Positions 26,030 through 36,989 of a DNA stretch of 64,000 nucleotides are shown piece after piece. How positions within the stretch are numbered: the stretch's first letter is position 1; every line of letters starts with the position of its first letter. The notes under the pieces were generated by a model. That model was not told where the DNA came from, did not search any database, and saw only the letters and a program-made list of their open reading frames with translations. This stretch comes from Anaerovoracaceae bacterium (GTDB lineage Bacteria > Bacillota > Clostridia > Peptostreptococcales > Anaerovoracaceae). The stretch is from NCBI GenBank assembly GCA_029983755.1, contig JASBYX010000003.1, positions 16,258-80,257 of the forward strand, in the 5' to 3' direction. The position numbers and the translations under genes are program-made.

Positions 26030-28225
26030 ATGTTTTGTAAGGAATGTGGAAAATCAATAAGCGACGATTCAAAGTTTTGCAGCTATTGTGGAAGCAAGGT
26101 TGAACCCATAGAGTCTTCAGACAGGCCCAAGCCTTCTACAGCTGAGACTGTTGATACAAATCAGGGATTTACAGGCGTTTCAGCTCCCATGGCTGAGAGC
26201 AGCCGCGAGGGAAGCGATAACCTCAAGAAGATAAATTTAAAAAGGACAGCTAATTTTAACTGGGATCTGGATGGGTTCCCATCGGAGGATAACAAGAAGG
26301 GCAAGAAGGTGAATCTTCAGTGGGATGATGTTCTCATGCAAGGCAGCAAGAAGCGAAGTTCTATGGCAGGGGATGTACATGGGACGGAAGATGCTTCCGG
26401 CTTGAGAACTACAGGAAGGTTTTCTTTCAACGGAGAATCTGCCTACGGGGATGAATCTGGGTCTGCAGGAATGATGGACTCTGACGAGGATGATGATAGT
26501 CTTCACAGGATGATTTTTGGATATGGTCCAAATGAGAGCAGACCCTCTAGAGAAAATCCAGGAGGATCCGGTGAAAGCGCAAGTGCTAATTCTATGGATT
26601 CTAACAGGGTTAACAAGTTTTACACTTTTAATAAAAAGAATGAGGAATTCCAGCGACTGCTTGATAGGGAGTACGAGAAGCTAAAGCTTGATGAAAACTA
26701 TGAGAGCACCGAGGATGAGACAGATGAGGTATCCCCCAGTAATACTAAGGTCCAAGTCCAAGATAACAAGTCAGGAGAAGTCTCAAAGCCTGCAGGAGAA
26801 GCAACTTCTGAATCAGGAGCCTCAATATCCGGAGCCTCAATGGTCTCAGGATCATCAGAGGTGTCAGAACCGGAAGCAGAAAGTGCAGAAGTTGGGGGAG
26901 AGCTCCAAGCTGATGGAGGAGGAACTCCCGGGAACTCTGAAACCGATTTGGGATTGCTGGAGCAGGAAGGAAACTCTGAGGAACTTCTGGGTGATGACAC
27001 CGAAGCTGAAAAGGAAGAAATATCGGCTGCAGTGGCGTCAGGTTCAGGAGAATCCATGGGAGGACTCACATCGAAAGATGCAGCAGGAGGAGCAGCAGCT
27101 CTTTCCGCCGCAGGAGATGGAGAGCTTGAGCTTCAAGAAATCGTTGCCGCAGGTGAGTCTGCAGGATCAGGATCTTCTCCAGGGGCAGACACAGGAGCAG
27201 CCCAAGGTGAAGTCACAGGTGCAGCCGCAGGAGCAGCCGCAGGAGCAGAAAGTGGAGCCAGCCTTGGAGAACTTGCAGGAAGTGGAAACTCACAAGGGAA
27301 TACTCAAGGTAGAAAAAGGCGTGGAAGAGCAGACAACAGAAAGAAAACCAAGTTCAACTTCCAAGCAATATTTGATGACGAAGATGCTACTTCTGGCAGT
27401 GATAGTGGGGAGCAGGTACAAGCCGGTCAAGAGAATTCTGAGACTACCTTGAAGGAAGGTAAGGTTTCAGAGGAAAAAGTATCTCCGGAAGGCCTTGTAG
27501 CTACAGAAGATTTAAATGAAGAAAAGGAAATCGACAAAACCAACGATAGGGATGCTGTAATAGGGGAAGTAGACGATGAGTATGAGGAAGAAGAAAGAAA
27601 GCCTAGGTCCAAGGCACTTCACGCTCTCAGCATTTTGTTCTATACCATATTAGTGATCGTCATTGTTATATTGGGGATCAAGCTAATTGCACCTGACAGC
27701 TCACTTGCTGTGAAAATCGACAGAACATATGACAGCATAATTCACGGAATAACCGGCAAGAGTTCGACGACCAACCCGGTAGAGAATCCTGAGGAGATGA
27801 AGACTGTAGATGATTGGATTGCTGATTCGGCTTCGGCAAACCAAAACATCGGAAAAGTCCAGTCCGATCCCGAGCTCAAAGTCGATATAACAAACAAAGA
27901 CTTTAAAGGAGTAGACGCCAGCAAGCCATTCAGCGACAGCACATGGTACACAGATGATGACGGCAAGAACATCTATTACGGTCCCAATATCGTAAAAACT
28001 GTAATAGCCTACTATTCTGACCTCAACTCAGCTGAGGGAGGAGTGAATGGAGAAAAAGTCCAAAACCTTAAAATCGGAGAGATACGCACCGGAGAATTTG
28101 GCTTTTTTGTTGCGACATCTGTAAATGGCAAAAAGGACTCGGAGAGCAAATATACAGTCTATGTGGAGCCGGAAGGCACTTCGATGAAGGTCTCCGATGT
28201 AGCTAACGCTGAGAAGAACGAATAA
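26030..28225 (+). CDS. Zinc-ribbon protein with long disordered region and one membrane helix
   Basis: A 731-residue protein. Residues 1-24 form a double-CxxC zinc ribbon (CKECGKSISDDSKFCSYCG). Residues ~30-520 are low-complexity and mostly acidic, with Ser/Gly/Glu/Ala-rich stretches and short Ala-Gly repeats near 395-425. A membrane helix (ILFYTILVIVIVILGIKLIA, about 533-555) leads to an extracytoplasmic C-terminal domain of about 170 residues (STWYTDDDGKNIYYGPNIVK, then TSVNGKKDSESKYTVYVEP). The zinc ribbon therefore faces the cytoplasm. Zinc-ribbon plus membrane-helix proteins occur widely in Clostridia without assigned roles. It lies 25 bases before the UPF0182 gene, in one unit. Confidence 0.75.
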   Translation: MFCKECGKSISDDSKFCSYCGSKVEPIESSDRPKPSTAETVDTNQGFTGVSAPMAESSREGSDNLKKINLKRTANFNWDLDGFPSEDNKKGKKVNLQWDDVLMQGSKKRSSMAGDVHGTEDASGLRTTGRFSFNGESAYGDESGSAGMMDSDEDDDSLHRMIFGYGPNESRPSRENPGGSGESASANSMDSNRVNKFYTFNKKNEEFQRLLDREYEKLKLDENYESTEDETDEVSPSNTKVQVQDNKSGEVSKPAGEATSESGASISGASMVSGSSEVSEPEAESAEVGGELQADGGGTPGNSETDLGLLEQEGNSEELLGDDTEAEKEEISAAVASGSGESMGGLTSKDAAGGAAALSAAGDGELELQEIVAAGESAGSGSSPGADTGAAQGEVTGAAAGAAAGAESGASLGELAGSGNSQGNTQGRKRRGRADNRKKTKFNFQAIFDDEDATSGSDSGEQVQAGQENSETTLKEGKVSEEKVSPEGLVATEDLNEEKEIDKTNDRDAVIGEVDDEYEEEERKPRSKALHALSILFYTILVIVIVILGIKLIAPDSSLAVKIDRTYDSIIHGITGKSSTTNPVENPEEMKTVDDWIADSASANQNIGKVQSDPELKVDITNKDFKGVDASKPFSDSTWYTDDDGKNIYYGPNIVKTVIAYYSDLNSAEGGVNGEKVQNLKIGEIRTGEFGFFVATSVNGKKDSESKYTVYVEPEGTSMKVSDVANAEKNE

Positions 28226-28250
28226 CTATATGGAAGGACAAATTGAATAG

Positions 28251-31175
28251 ATGAAGAAGATCGGAAAAGCGACTAGCTTCAATAAGCAAAGACGAAAAAG
28301 AATCATCGCAGCAGCGATTATTATCGTGCCCGTTATTTTTATGGCACTCATAGATTTCATAGTTGACTGGCTATGGTTTGGGGAACTGGGGTATGTGGCT
28401 GTGTTTTTTACCAAGCTCTTTACGCAGATCAAAATCGGGCTTCCGGTTTTCGTGATAATTTCCCTCATAGTCAACTTCTACCTGCATAAGGTAAGAAAGG
28501 GTTACTTTACTAAAATTGTTTCTTCGGAGGAGACGGATTTAAAGAGGCTCAGGATTTATACCAGCCTCTTATCTGTGAGTTTTGGGGCTTTTGCAGCACT
28601 TTTTGCAATGAAGATACTATGGTTTCCCCTACTTCAATTCGTCCACAGCACTGATTTTAAAATCAAAGATCCTATCTTCGGGATGGACGTCTCCTTCTAC
28701 GTGTTTAAGCTGGAGTTTTTGCAAACCATCAATCAACTTGTGATCGCTCTGACAATCATAATTATTGTGGTGACGGTTATCTATTACCTAATTCTGCTCA
28801 CCATGAGGACGCCTGATCCTCTCCCCGGAGAAGAAGGCGAAAACGACTATGCGTACGTTGACGAGAGTGACTATGGGGACTTTAGTGACTTGAACGGAGT
28901 TATTGGAGAACTCTTCAAGCGTATTTTTGTGGCGAAGAAAAATCCGGGAGTCAATCGCAGGGCTGCAACTCCGGGCAGGGCGTATTTCAACAAAATAGTT
29001 GACATCGCAAGGCATCAGTTCATGGCTCTGGGGGTTTTCTTCTTCCTTATGCTGGCTCTGAACTTCTTCTTGCAACAGTTTGAACTTCTCCATACCCACA
29101 GGGGTGTCGTGTATGGGGCAGGATTTACGGATCTCAATATAACCCTTTGGGTTTACAGAATTCTAATGGTTGTAGCAATTGTTGGGGCTATCCTTGTAAT
29201 TCCAATGATCAAGAGGAAAAATTACAAGAGAATTCTTGCAATACCTGCAGCTATGATCGTGATAGGTCTTGCAGGGGCTGGGATTGCTGCAGCAGTACAG
29301 AATTTTGTGGTATCCCCTGACGAGATAAATAAGGAGAGCAAATACCTAAAGAGAAATATAGAGTTCACTCAATATGCGTACGATCTTGATAATGTTGACG
29401 TGAAGTCCTTCCCTGCTGAAAACTCTCTGACAGCTGATGATATTAAGAACAACAATCAGACAATTAGTAACATTAGGATAAACGACTACAAGCCTGTGAA
29501 AACTTTTTACAATCAGACCCAGAGCATAAGGCAGTACTACACCTTTAACGATGTGGATGTTGACAGGTATCACATAGATGACGAGATCACTCAGACCTAT
29601 ATGTCTGTCAGGGAAATCGATGAGGAAAAAATCAACGATACTTGGCTTAATAGGCATCTTAAGTACACCCATGGATACGGGGCGACTTTGTCAAGAGTTG
29701 ATACTGTAACTCCTAGTGGACAGCCATCTGTCATGATTAAGAATATTCCTCCTGAAACGGATAAGGAGGAGCTAAAAATATCTAGGCCTGAGGTTTACTT
29801 CGGGGAGCTTTCCAATGACTATATCCTCGTGGATACAAAGGAAGATGAGTTCGACTATCCTGACGGAAACGACAACAAGTACACAAGGTATAAGGGTACT
29901 GCAGGAATCAAGCTTAATCCTTTCAATAGGCTATTGTTCTCCATCAAAGAAGGAAGTCTGAAACTTCTGGTTTCATCAAATATAAAGGGAGATTCACGAA
30001 TCGTCATTAACAGGAACGTAGTGGACAGAATAAGAAAGATAATGCCATATCTCACCTATGAGGAGGATCCTTATGCTGTAAACTTAAACGGGGAACTTTA
30101 CTGGATGATGGATGCCTATACAACCAGTAGCCAATACCCTTATTCTGAACCTTTTGTCAGCGAGAAGGCTAAGGCCTCCGGAAACTACATCCGAAATTCC
30201 ATAAAGGTTGTGGTGGATGCGTATAACGGAGATACGAATTTCTACGTTGTGGATAAGAATGATCCTCTGGCTAGAACCTACCAGAAAGTTTTCCCATCTC
30301 TGTTTAAGGACATTGAGAAGATGCCTGCGGGCATGAGAGATCATATGAGATATCCACACGCAATGTTCAAGATACAAAGCGAGATATACTCGAGATACCA
30401 CATGAACGATGTGAAGGTTTTCTATCAGAAAGAGGATCTTTGGGACGTGGCAAAGCAGATATACGGAACCGAAGAGATCACCATGGAACCAAACTATTTT
30501 GTTGCAAAACTCCCAGGGGAGAAGGACGCCGAGTTTATCAGCACACTGCCGTTCACTCCTAAGGGCAAGAACAACATGACGGCTTTGATGGTGGCGAGAA
30601 ACGACGGGAAAGACTATGGAAACCTTGTGGTTTACCAGTTCCCTAAGAGCAAAACAGTGTACGGCCCTATGCAGATTGAGGCGCAAATTGACCAGAACAC
30701 GGAAATTTCCCAGGACTTCTCACTGTGGAATTCTGCAGGATCGAAATACAGCAGAGGGAACCTCTTCGTTGTACCTATTGAGTCATCCCTTCTGTACGTT
30801 GAACCTGTTTATCTAGAGGCTAGCAACTCTGCAATTCCTGAAGTTAAGAGGGTTATCATAGCCTATGGGGACAAAATTGCTTACGAGGCTACACTTAAAG
30901 AGGCTTTGCAGTCTCTCTTCGGAGACCAGGCGGGAGAAGCCTATACCCAAGGAATCACGACTGAAGGCGGAGGGCAAGACAATGGAAATTCTAAGGATGA
31001 GGAAAACGCCGGGGATTCTTCCAAGGACAGTCAAGATAGCATGGCGACTCTGATAGATAAGGCCAATAAGGCATTCGAAGATGGTCAAAAATCTCTAAAA
31101 GACGGTGATTGGAAGGGATATGGAGATCACATGAAGGAGCTTTCAGATCTTCTAAAGAAGCTGAAAGACAAGTAG
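28251..31175 (+). CDS. UPF0182 family large membrane protein
   Basis: A 974-residue protein of the UPF0182 family, whose function is unknown. About seven membrane helices lie in residues 1-350 (VIFMALIDFIVDWLWFGELG is typical). An extracytoplasmic region of about 550 residues follows with family landmarks such as NRLLFSIKEGSLKLLVS, RDHMRYPHAMFKIQSEIYSR and RGNLFVVPIESSLLYVEPVY. The C-terminus is a Gly/Asp/Ser linker and a helical segment (KANKAFEDGQKSLKDGDWKG). Length matches the family. Its start ATG 28251 is about 14 bases after GGAAGGA. Confidence 0.93.
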   Translation: MKKIGKATSFNKQRRKRIIAAAIIIVPVIFMALIDFIVDWLWFGELGYVAVFFTKLFTQIKIGLPVFVIISLIVNFYLHKVRKGYFTKIVSSEETDLKRLRIYTSLLSVSFGAFAALFAMKILWFPLLQFVHSTDFKIKDPIFGMDVSFYVFKLEFLQTINQLVIALTIIIIVVTVIYYLILLTMRTPDPLPGEEGENDYAYVDESDYGDFSDLNGVIGELFKRIFVAKKNPGVNRRAATPGRAYFNKIVDIARHQFMALGVFFFLMLALNFFLQQFELLHTHRGVVYGAGFTDLNITLWVYRILMVVAIVGAILVIPMIKRKNYKRILAIPAAMIVIGLAGAGIAAAVQNFVVSPDEINKESKYLKRNIEFTQYAYDLDNVDVKSFPAENSLTADDIKNNNQTISNIRINDYKPVKTFYNQTQSIRQYYTFNDVDVDRYHIDDEITQTYMSVREIDEEKINDTWLNRHLKYTHGYGATLSRVDTVTPSGQPSVMIKNIPPETDKEELKISRPEVYFGELSNDYILVDTKEDEFDYPDGNDNKYTRYKGTAGIKLNPFNRLLFSIKEGSLKLLVSSNIKGDSRIVINRNVVDRIRKIMPYLTYEEDPYAVNLNGELYWMMDAYTTSSQYPYSEPFVSEKAKASGNYIRNSIKVVVDAYNGDTNFYVVDKNDPLARTYQKVFPSLFKDIEKMPAGMRDHMRYPHAMFKIQSEIYSRYHMNDVKVFYQKEDLWDVAKQIYGTEEITMEPNYFVAKLPGEKDAEFISTLPFTPKGKNNMTALMVARNDGKDYGNLVVYQFPKSKTVYGPMQIEAQIDQNTEISQDFSLWNSAGSKYSRGNLFVVPIESSLLYVEPVYLEASNSAIPEVKRVIIAYGDKIAYEATLKEALQSLFGDQAGEAYTQGITTEGGGQDNGNSKDEENAGDSSKDSQDSMATLIDKANKAFEDGQKSLKDGDWKGYGDHMKELSDLLKKLKDK

Positions 31176-31288
31176 TTTGCTGAATTGTTGAATTTAAGAA
31201 AACTGTAGGTCAAAAGTTTACAGTGTCAAAATAACAGAAAGTCAATATGGTTTAGAAATCAGAAAACCATTAGAAAAAAGAGGTGCAT

Positions 31289-33223
31289 ATGGAGAGAATA
31301 CACAAATTGAATTTGGATTTAAATAGAATGCTGTTTACTATTCCGGCAAAGCTGCATGGAGAGCACGATATACGGAGAATACTTGAGGAACATCCCGAGG
31401 TGAGATTTGTTTCTTTGGTTGGAATCGATATGGGTGGACATGATACAGATGAGAAGATACCTGTAGGGGCTTTTCTGGATGACCTTGAAAAGTTCCTCGC
31501 CCATGGCGTTCAGACTGATGGCTCAAGCGTTGCTCTTCCTAAAATTGCGGACTTGAATAATGCGAAGATTGACATAATACCGGATCTGGATGTGAACTGG
31601 TATGTGGATCATAATTTTAGACACATAGATCAGTATACCGGACTTCCCGTGGGGACATTGAGAATCCCTTCTTTCCTCGTACACAACGAGAATTTCGAGT
31701 GCGGCTCGAGAGTTGTTTTGAGGGATGCTCTTAAGTATTTTAAAAAGATGATCATGGAGGAGCTTAGGGAGAATCCTTATGTTTTCCAATACATGGACGG
31801 GGTTTCAGGTGTCGATGACATCGAAGAACTTCTTTTGACAAGTGCAACAGAGCTTGAGTTTTGGGTCAAAACACCTGATGATAAAGGAGATCGAGAGCAA
31901 CTTTTCACATCTCAGGTTTTGAAGGAGCAGTACTGGAAGAGAACTTACGGTCAGGTTAGAACAGCTCTGGAAGAAGTTATGACCATTCTCGACTGCTACG
32001 GCCTCGAAATGGAAATGGGACATAAGGAAGTTGGAGGCGTTCAGGCTAACCTTGGAAACGAAGGTCACTACAATCACATCATGGAGCAGCTTGAAATCGA
32101 CTGGAAATACTCTGATGCTATGCAGACTGCGGATAATGAGAACCATGTCAAGTATGTAGTCAGAGATATCTTCACAATGCATGGGCTGGATGTAACATTT
32201 ATGGCAAAGCCTGTCAGGGGAGTGGCAGGTTCAGGTGAACATACCCATCTTGGACTTGGGGCAAAGCTGAAAAACGGTAGAGTTGTCAGCCTCTTTGCTC
32301 CGGAAAAGTGGGATGAAGAGTTTTTGAGCCCTGTGGGATTTGGAGCGCTCATGGGTCTTCTCAGAAACTATGAACTCATAAATCCATTCGTAAGTACCAA
32401 TAACGATGCTTTCAACCGTCTGAAACCGGGATATGAGGCTCCGGTTTGTACTGTAACTTCTCTGGGAAGGTCTGTGAAGGAGCCATCGAGAAACAGAACG
32501 GTTCTTGCAGGTCTAATCAGGGATGTCCACAATCCGGCCGGAACCAGATTTGAGCTAAGGTCACCTAATCCTAAGAGCAACACCTATTTGGTTTTAGCCT
32601 CATCATATCTTTCCATGCTGGATGGAATCAGTGCAGCCCTTACCGAGAAGAAAACTCCTAAGGAGCTTGAGGCTTCCATTTCCAAGAAACATGGCGAAGA
32701 AGATTTTTATCTTGAAAAAGATAGGGAATACAGAAGCGAAGAAAACGTCTTCACAAATTATTCCGAGGAGGAGAGACAAAAGCTCTTCGGTAAGGCCCCT
32801 GCAACGGTTTGGGAAAATCTGATGAACTTTGAAAATCATAAGGATAGATTGGATATTTTCTACAGGGGTGGAGTGATGACACCGATTGTGATCGACTCAT
32901 ATGTTGAGCAGACACTATCCCATTGGAAAACAGAACTTCACGATAGGATAATTCCTGCAACGATGAATTTCGTCAGGGATTGTAAGAAGATTCACGATGA
33001 CAGAGAGTTTACCGACATGGACATCAAGCTGTGGTTGTCAATCGACAAGTTAAGGCATGAGATTGCAAAGGATGCTCTCAACGATTTCTGCCTTTTGACT
33101 CAGGTTAAGAATGCCCTTGATAGCGAGGATTACCAGCTGGCGTCAGACCTTCAGCTCAAGGTTCAGAGCAAGGTGAACGCCCTGAGCGAAATTTACAGTC
33201 TTTATGTGCACAACGTGCTCTGA
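31289..33223 (+). CDS. Glutamine synthetase, extended type
   Basis: Catalyses ATP-dependent condensation of ammonia and glutamate. Catalytic-domain landmarks are visible: GVQTDGSSVALPKIADL (about 92), the metal-binding EVGGVQANLG, NEGHYNHIMEQLEIDWKYSD, the ammonium/ATP site KPVRGVAGSGEHTHLGLG, and NRLKPGYEAPVCT. At 644 residues it is longer than the ~450 of type I, because a C-terminal helical extension of about 150 residues (from about 490) is added. It is also not a classical type III (about 700 residues) by these motifs. ATG 31289 follows AAAGAGGT; a GTG at 31283 lies within it. The extension might mediate regulation or assembly. Confidence 0.85.
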   Translation: MERIHKLNLDLNRMLFTIPAKLHGEHDIRRILEEHPEVRFVSLVGIDMGGHDTDEKIPVGAFLDDLEKFLAHGVQTDGSSVALPKIADLNNAKIDIIPDLDVNWYVDHNFRHIDQYTGLPVGTLRIPSFLVHNENFECGSRVVLRDALKYFKKMIMEELRENPYVFQYMDGVSGVDDIEELLLTSATELEFWVKTPDDKGDREQLFTSQVLKEQYWKRTYGQVRTALEEVMTILDCYGLEMEMGHKEVGGVQANLGNEGHYNHIMEQLEIDWKYSDAMQTADNENHVKYVVRDIFTMHGLDVTFMAKPVRGVAGSGEHTHLGLGAKLKNGRVVSLFAPEKWDEEFLSPVGFGALMGLLRNYELINPFVSTNNDAFNRLKPGYEAPVCTVTSLGRSVKEPSRNRTVLAGLIRDVHNPAGTRFELRSPNPKSNTYLVLASSYLSMLDGISAALTEKKTPKELEASISKKHGEEDFYLEKDREYRSEENVFTNYSEEERQKLFGKAPATVWENLMNFENHKDRLDIFYRGGVMTPIVIDSYVEQTLSHWKTELHDRIIPATMNFVRDCKKIHDDREFTDMDIKLWLSIDKLRHEIAKDALNDFCLLTQVKNALDSEDYQLASDLQLKVQSKVNALSEIYSLYVHNVL

Positions 33224-33270
33224 TGAGATGTGCTAGTATAAGGAAATTTCGCGACAAAATATTTTGTTGA

Positions 33271-34584
<1,314 letters not shown>

Positions 34585-34649
34585 TTTGTGTTTCTGAAGG
34601 CTGCTAAAGACAGCGTGTTGAGTAGCCAATCAAAAGGCAGTTTATTGAA

Positions 34650-34687
34650 AGGTAGTGTACAGGTAGTGTACAGAAAAGTAGTGTATT
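34650..34687. repeat. Short direct repeats upstream of the ABC pair
   Basis: Two exact adjacent copies of AGGTAGTGTAC (34650-34660 and 34661-34671), then a degenerate third (AAGTAGTGTAT, 34677-34687), 24-60 bases before the start codon. Direct repeats in this position are typical of response-regulator sites; that is inference. Confidence 0.7.
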
Positions 34688-34710
34688 GCTAAGATAGAAG
34701 GGGAGGTATG

Positions 34711-36987
34711 ATGTTAAAGCTAAAAAACCTATCAAAGTTCTATTACAGCAAAGGGATAATAGCTAGTGGACTAAACAGGGTTAATTTGGAGCTTTTTCCC
34801 GGGGAGTTTGTTGTAATAACAGGGGAATCAGGATCAGGCAAATCCACCTTGATAAATGTTATATCGGGGCTTGATTCTTATGAAGAAGGAGAAATGTATA
34901 TTGATGGCAAGGAAACGAGCCACTATACAGTTAACGATTTTGAAAACTACAGGCGAAGCTATATAGCAAACATTTTTCAAAGCTTTAATTTGGTTTCCAG
35001 CTATACAGTATTTCAGAATGTGGAACTTGTTCTTCTGGTGGAGGGTCGGAGCAGGAAGGATGTCAAAGACAAGGTCGATGCTATAATCGATAAGGTTGGA
35101 CTGTCATCCTTCAGAAATACGAAGGTTTCGAAGCTTTCCGGCGGCCAGAAACAGAGGGTTGCAATCGCCAGAGCACTGGCAAAGGAAACCCCGATAATCG
35201 TTGCGGATGAGCCTACAGGAAATTTAGATAGCAAATCTGCCCTTGGAATCGTTGAGCTTTTGAAAAATGTAGCAGAGGATCACCTTGTAATCGTAGTAAC
35301 TCACAATTACGATCAATTTGAAGATTGTGCAACAAGAAGAATCAAGCTCTCAGATGGTAGGATAATCGAAGATGAAGTTCTCGTACCAAGGAAGGAAGCT
35401 AAAGAGATAGAGGCGGTCAAGACTACCCCAATGAGCTGGAGCAACAAATTACAGCTAGGATTTCGTAACACCTTTAACATAATACCTAAGTTCTTGCTTT
35501 TGCTCCTTGTATTTCTGTTCCTAAGCGGATCTGTAATAATGCAGTATGCGGGAATCAAGGCAAACAACGATGCCTTTGAAGGATGGGGCTACAACAGTTT
35601 CTTCCAAAATAACAACGATAGGCGTGTAGTCGTTAAGCATTCAGATAATTCCGAGATGCAGGAGGAAGACTACGAGAAGCTGAAGAAAACCCCTCACTTT
35701 AGGTCTCTATTCAAGGACGATATCATTCTCGACCTGTCTTTTGTTACTGATAACTCTTCGAATCTCGAGAGCAATGAAGGACCTAAGTCTATCTATATCG
35801 ATGCTCACCCTGCTCCAATGGAGGAGATGCCAAAGAAGCTGCTGATGGGCGAAAGGCCAAAGGCTGATGACGAGGCGGTAATAGGTGTGTATAGCATGAT
35901 GGTCAGCGAAGATGAACTCAAGTATCAGCTGGGTAAGACAATGGATATTACGGACCAGTCCGGTGTGAAGTACAAAATAAAAATTACTGGTGCATACTAT
36001 ATCGATAAGCAGAAGAATGGGCAGGATGCAGGAACTGCAGATTTGACAGGAGCAGGCAAGATTTTTCTAAGCGATGCAGTCCTTAGTAGAGCCAGGACTG
36101 CTCAGATTAACAGTATCTCAAGAACCGAAGTGCTCATAAATGGAAAGAAGTACCCACTGATGTCATCGGCTTCGGGGGGAGGCGGCCAATTCTCCCTGTA
36201 TTCCTCTGACAGCGTGTCTGAGGGTTACGCAATTGTTCCTGAGGAGGTTGATTCTCTCTATGAGAGTGGATCAAGTAGATGGAAGAACTTGGTTTTCAGC
36301 ACTAAGAACATTTACTTCTCCGACTCAGTAACTCTCACAAGCATTGATACATATACAAAGAATAATTATAAGAAGAAGTTGGATACCGAGGAACCTTTCG
36401 AAGATGTATCCGGTAGAATATATGTGAACCCTAAGGATTTCGATACTCTTTTCCTGAAGGGTAATTTCCAGTCCACTGTTTATATAGATGAAAGAAAGAA
36501 TGCGGATGAAGCGGTTTCTTGGCTCAAAAAGAACGGCTACACTGTTGTTTCCCTAGCAAAGGCAAAGGCGCAGTTCATAGATACGGACATTATGAATATC
36601 ATTACAGTACCTTTGAATCTAGTTGTGGTTATAGGAATATTCTTCATATGCTATTTTGTGATAAGACTCATACTCAGGTCAAGGAGCACATACTTCTCAA
36701 CGCTGAGACTTCTTTGCCTTGATATGAAAAGCATCAAGCAGATACTGGATGTGGAGCTGATATTCATCATCAATCTTGCGTACTTTATACTGATTGCATT
36801 TATAAGGGCTGTGGCAACGGACCTGATACACATTTCCTTCCTAAAACCGATATTTGAATTCCTGAAACTCAGCGACTATATTGTTTTGTACGTGATAATG
36901 GTTATCCTTGCATATATAATTTCTAGAAAATTCTCTAAGAAATTATTCAAGAAATCAGCTATGAGTACATTCAGGGAGGAGGTATAG
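34711..36987 (+). CDS. ABC transporter: N-terminal ATPase fused to FtsX-like permease (first)
   Basis: A 758-residue fusion in the MacB style. The ATPase domain (1-225) has Walker [12 protein letters not shown]-loop FQSFNLV, signature KLSGGQKQRVAIARALA, Walker B IIVADEPTGNLDS and H-loop VTHN. One membrane helix near 270-292, an extracytoplasmic domain of about 330 residues, and three more helices from about 630 complete it. This four-helix layout is that of mechanotransmitting MacB/FtsX-type proteins, which move lipoproteins, peptides or signals rather than small nutrients. ATG 34711 is four bases after GGGAGG. The next gene encodes a similar fusion two bases downstream, so a heterodimer is likely. 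Confidence 0.85.
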   Translation: MLKLKNLSKFYYSKGIIASGLNRVNLELFPGEFVVITGESGSGKSTLINVISGLDSYEEGEMYIDGKETSHYTVNDFENYRRSYIANIFQSFNLVSSYTVFQNVELVLLVEGRSRKDVKDKVDAIIDKVGLSSFRNTKVSKLSGGQKQRVAIARALAKETPIIVADEPTGNLDSKSALGIVELLKNVAEDHLVIVVTHNYDQFEDCATRRIKLSDGRIIEDEVLVPRKEAKEIEAVKTTPMSWSNKLQLGFRNTFNIIPKFLLLLLVFLFLSGSVIMQYAGIKANNDAFEGWGYNSFFQNNNDRRVVVKHSDNSEMQEEDYEKLKKTPHFRSLFKDDIILDLSFVTDNSSNLESNEGPKSIYIDAHPAPMEEMPKKLLMGERPKADDEAVIGVYSMMVSEDELKYQLGKTMDITDQSGVKYKIKITGAYYIDKQKNGQDAGTADLTGAGKIFLSDAVLSRARTAQINSISRTEVLINGKKYPLMSSASGGGGQFSLYSSDSVSEGYAIVPEEVDSLYESGSSRWKNLVFSTKNIYFSDSVTLTSIDTYTKNNYKKKLDTEEPFEDVSGRIYVNPKDFDTLFLKGNFQSTVYIDERKNADEAVSWLKKNGYTVVSLAKAKAQFIDTDIMNIITVPLNLVVVIGIFFICYFVIRLILRSRSTYFSTLRLLCLDMKSIKQILDVELIFIINLAYFILIAFIRAVATDLIHISFLKPIFEFLKLSDYIVLYVIMVILAYIISRKFSKKLFKKSAMSTFREEV

Positions 36988-36989
36988 AC

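Noticed and set aside
26688..27452. Second long reading frame inside the zinc-ribbon gene
   Set aside because: It is Gln/Glu-rich only because it is a shifted reading of a repetitive acidic coding stretch. No ribosome site precedes it.
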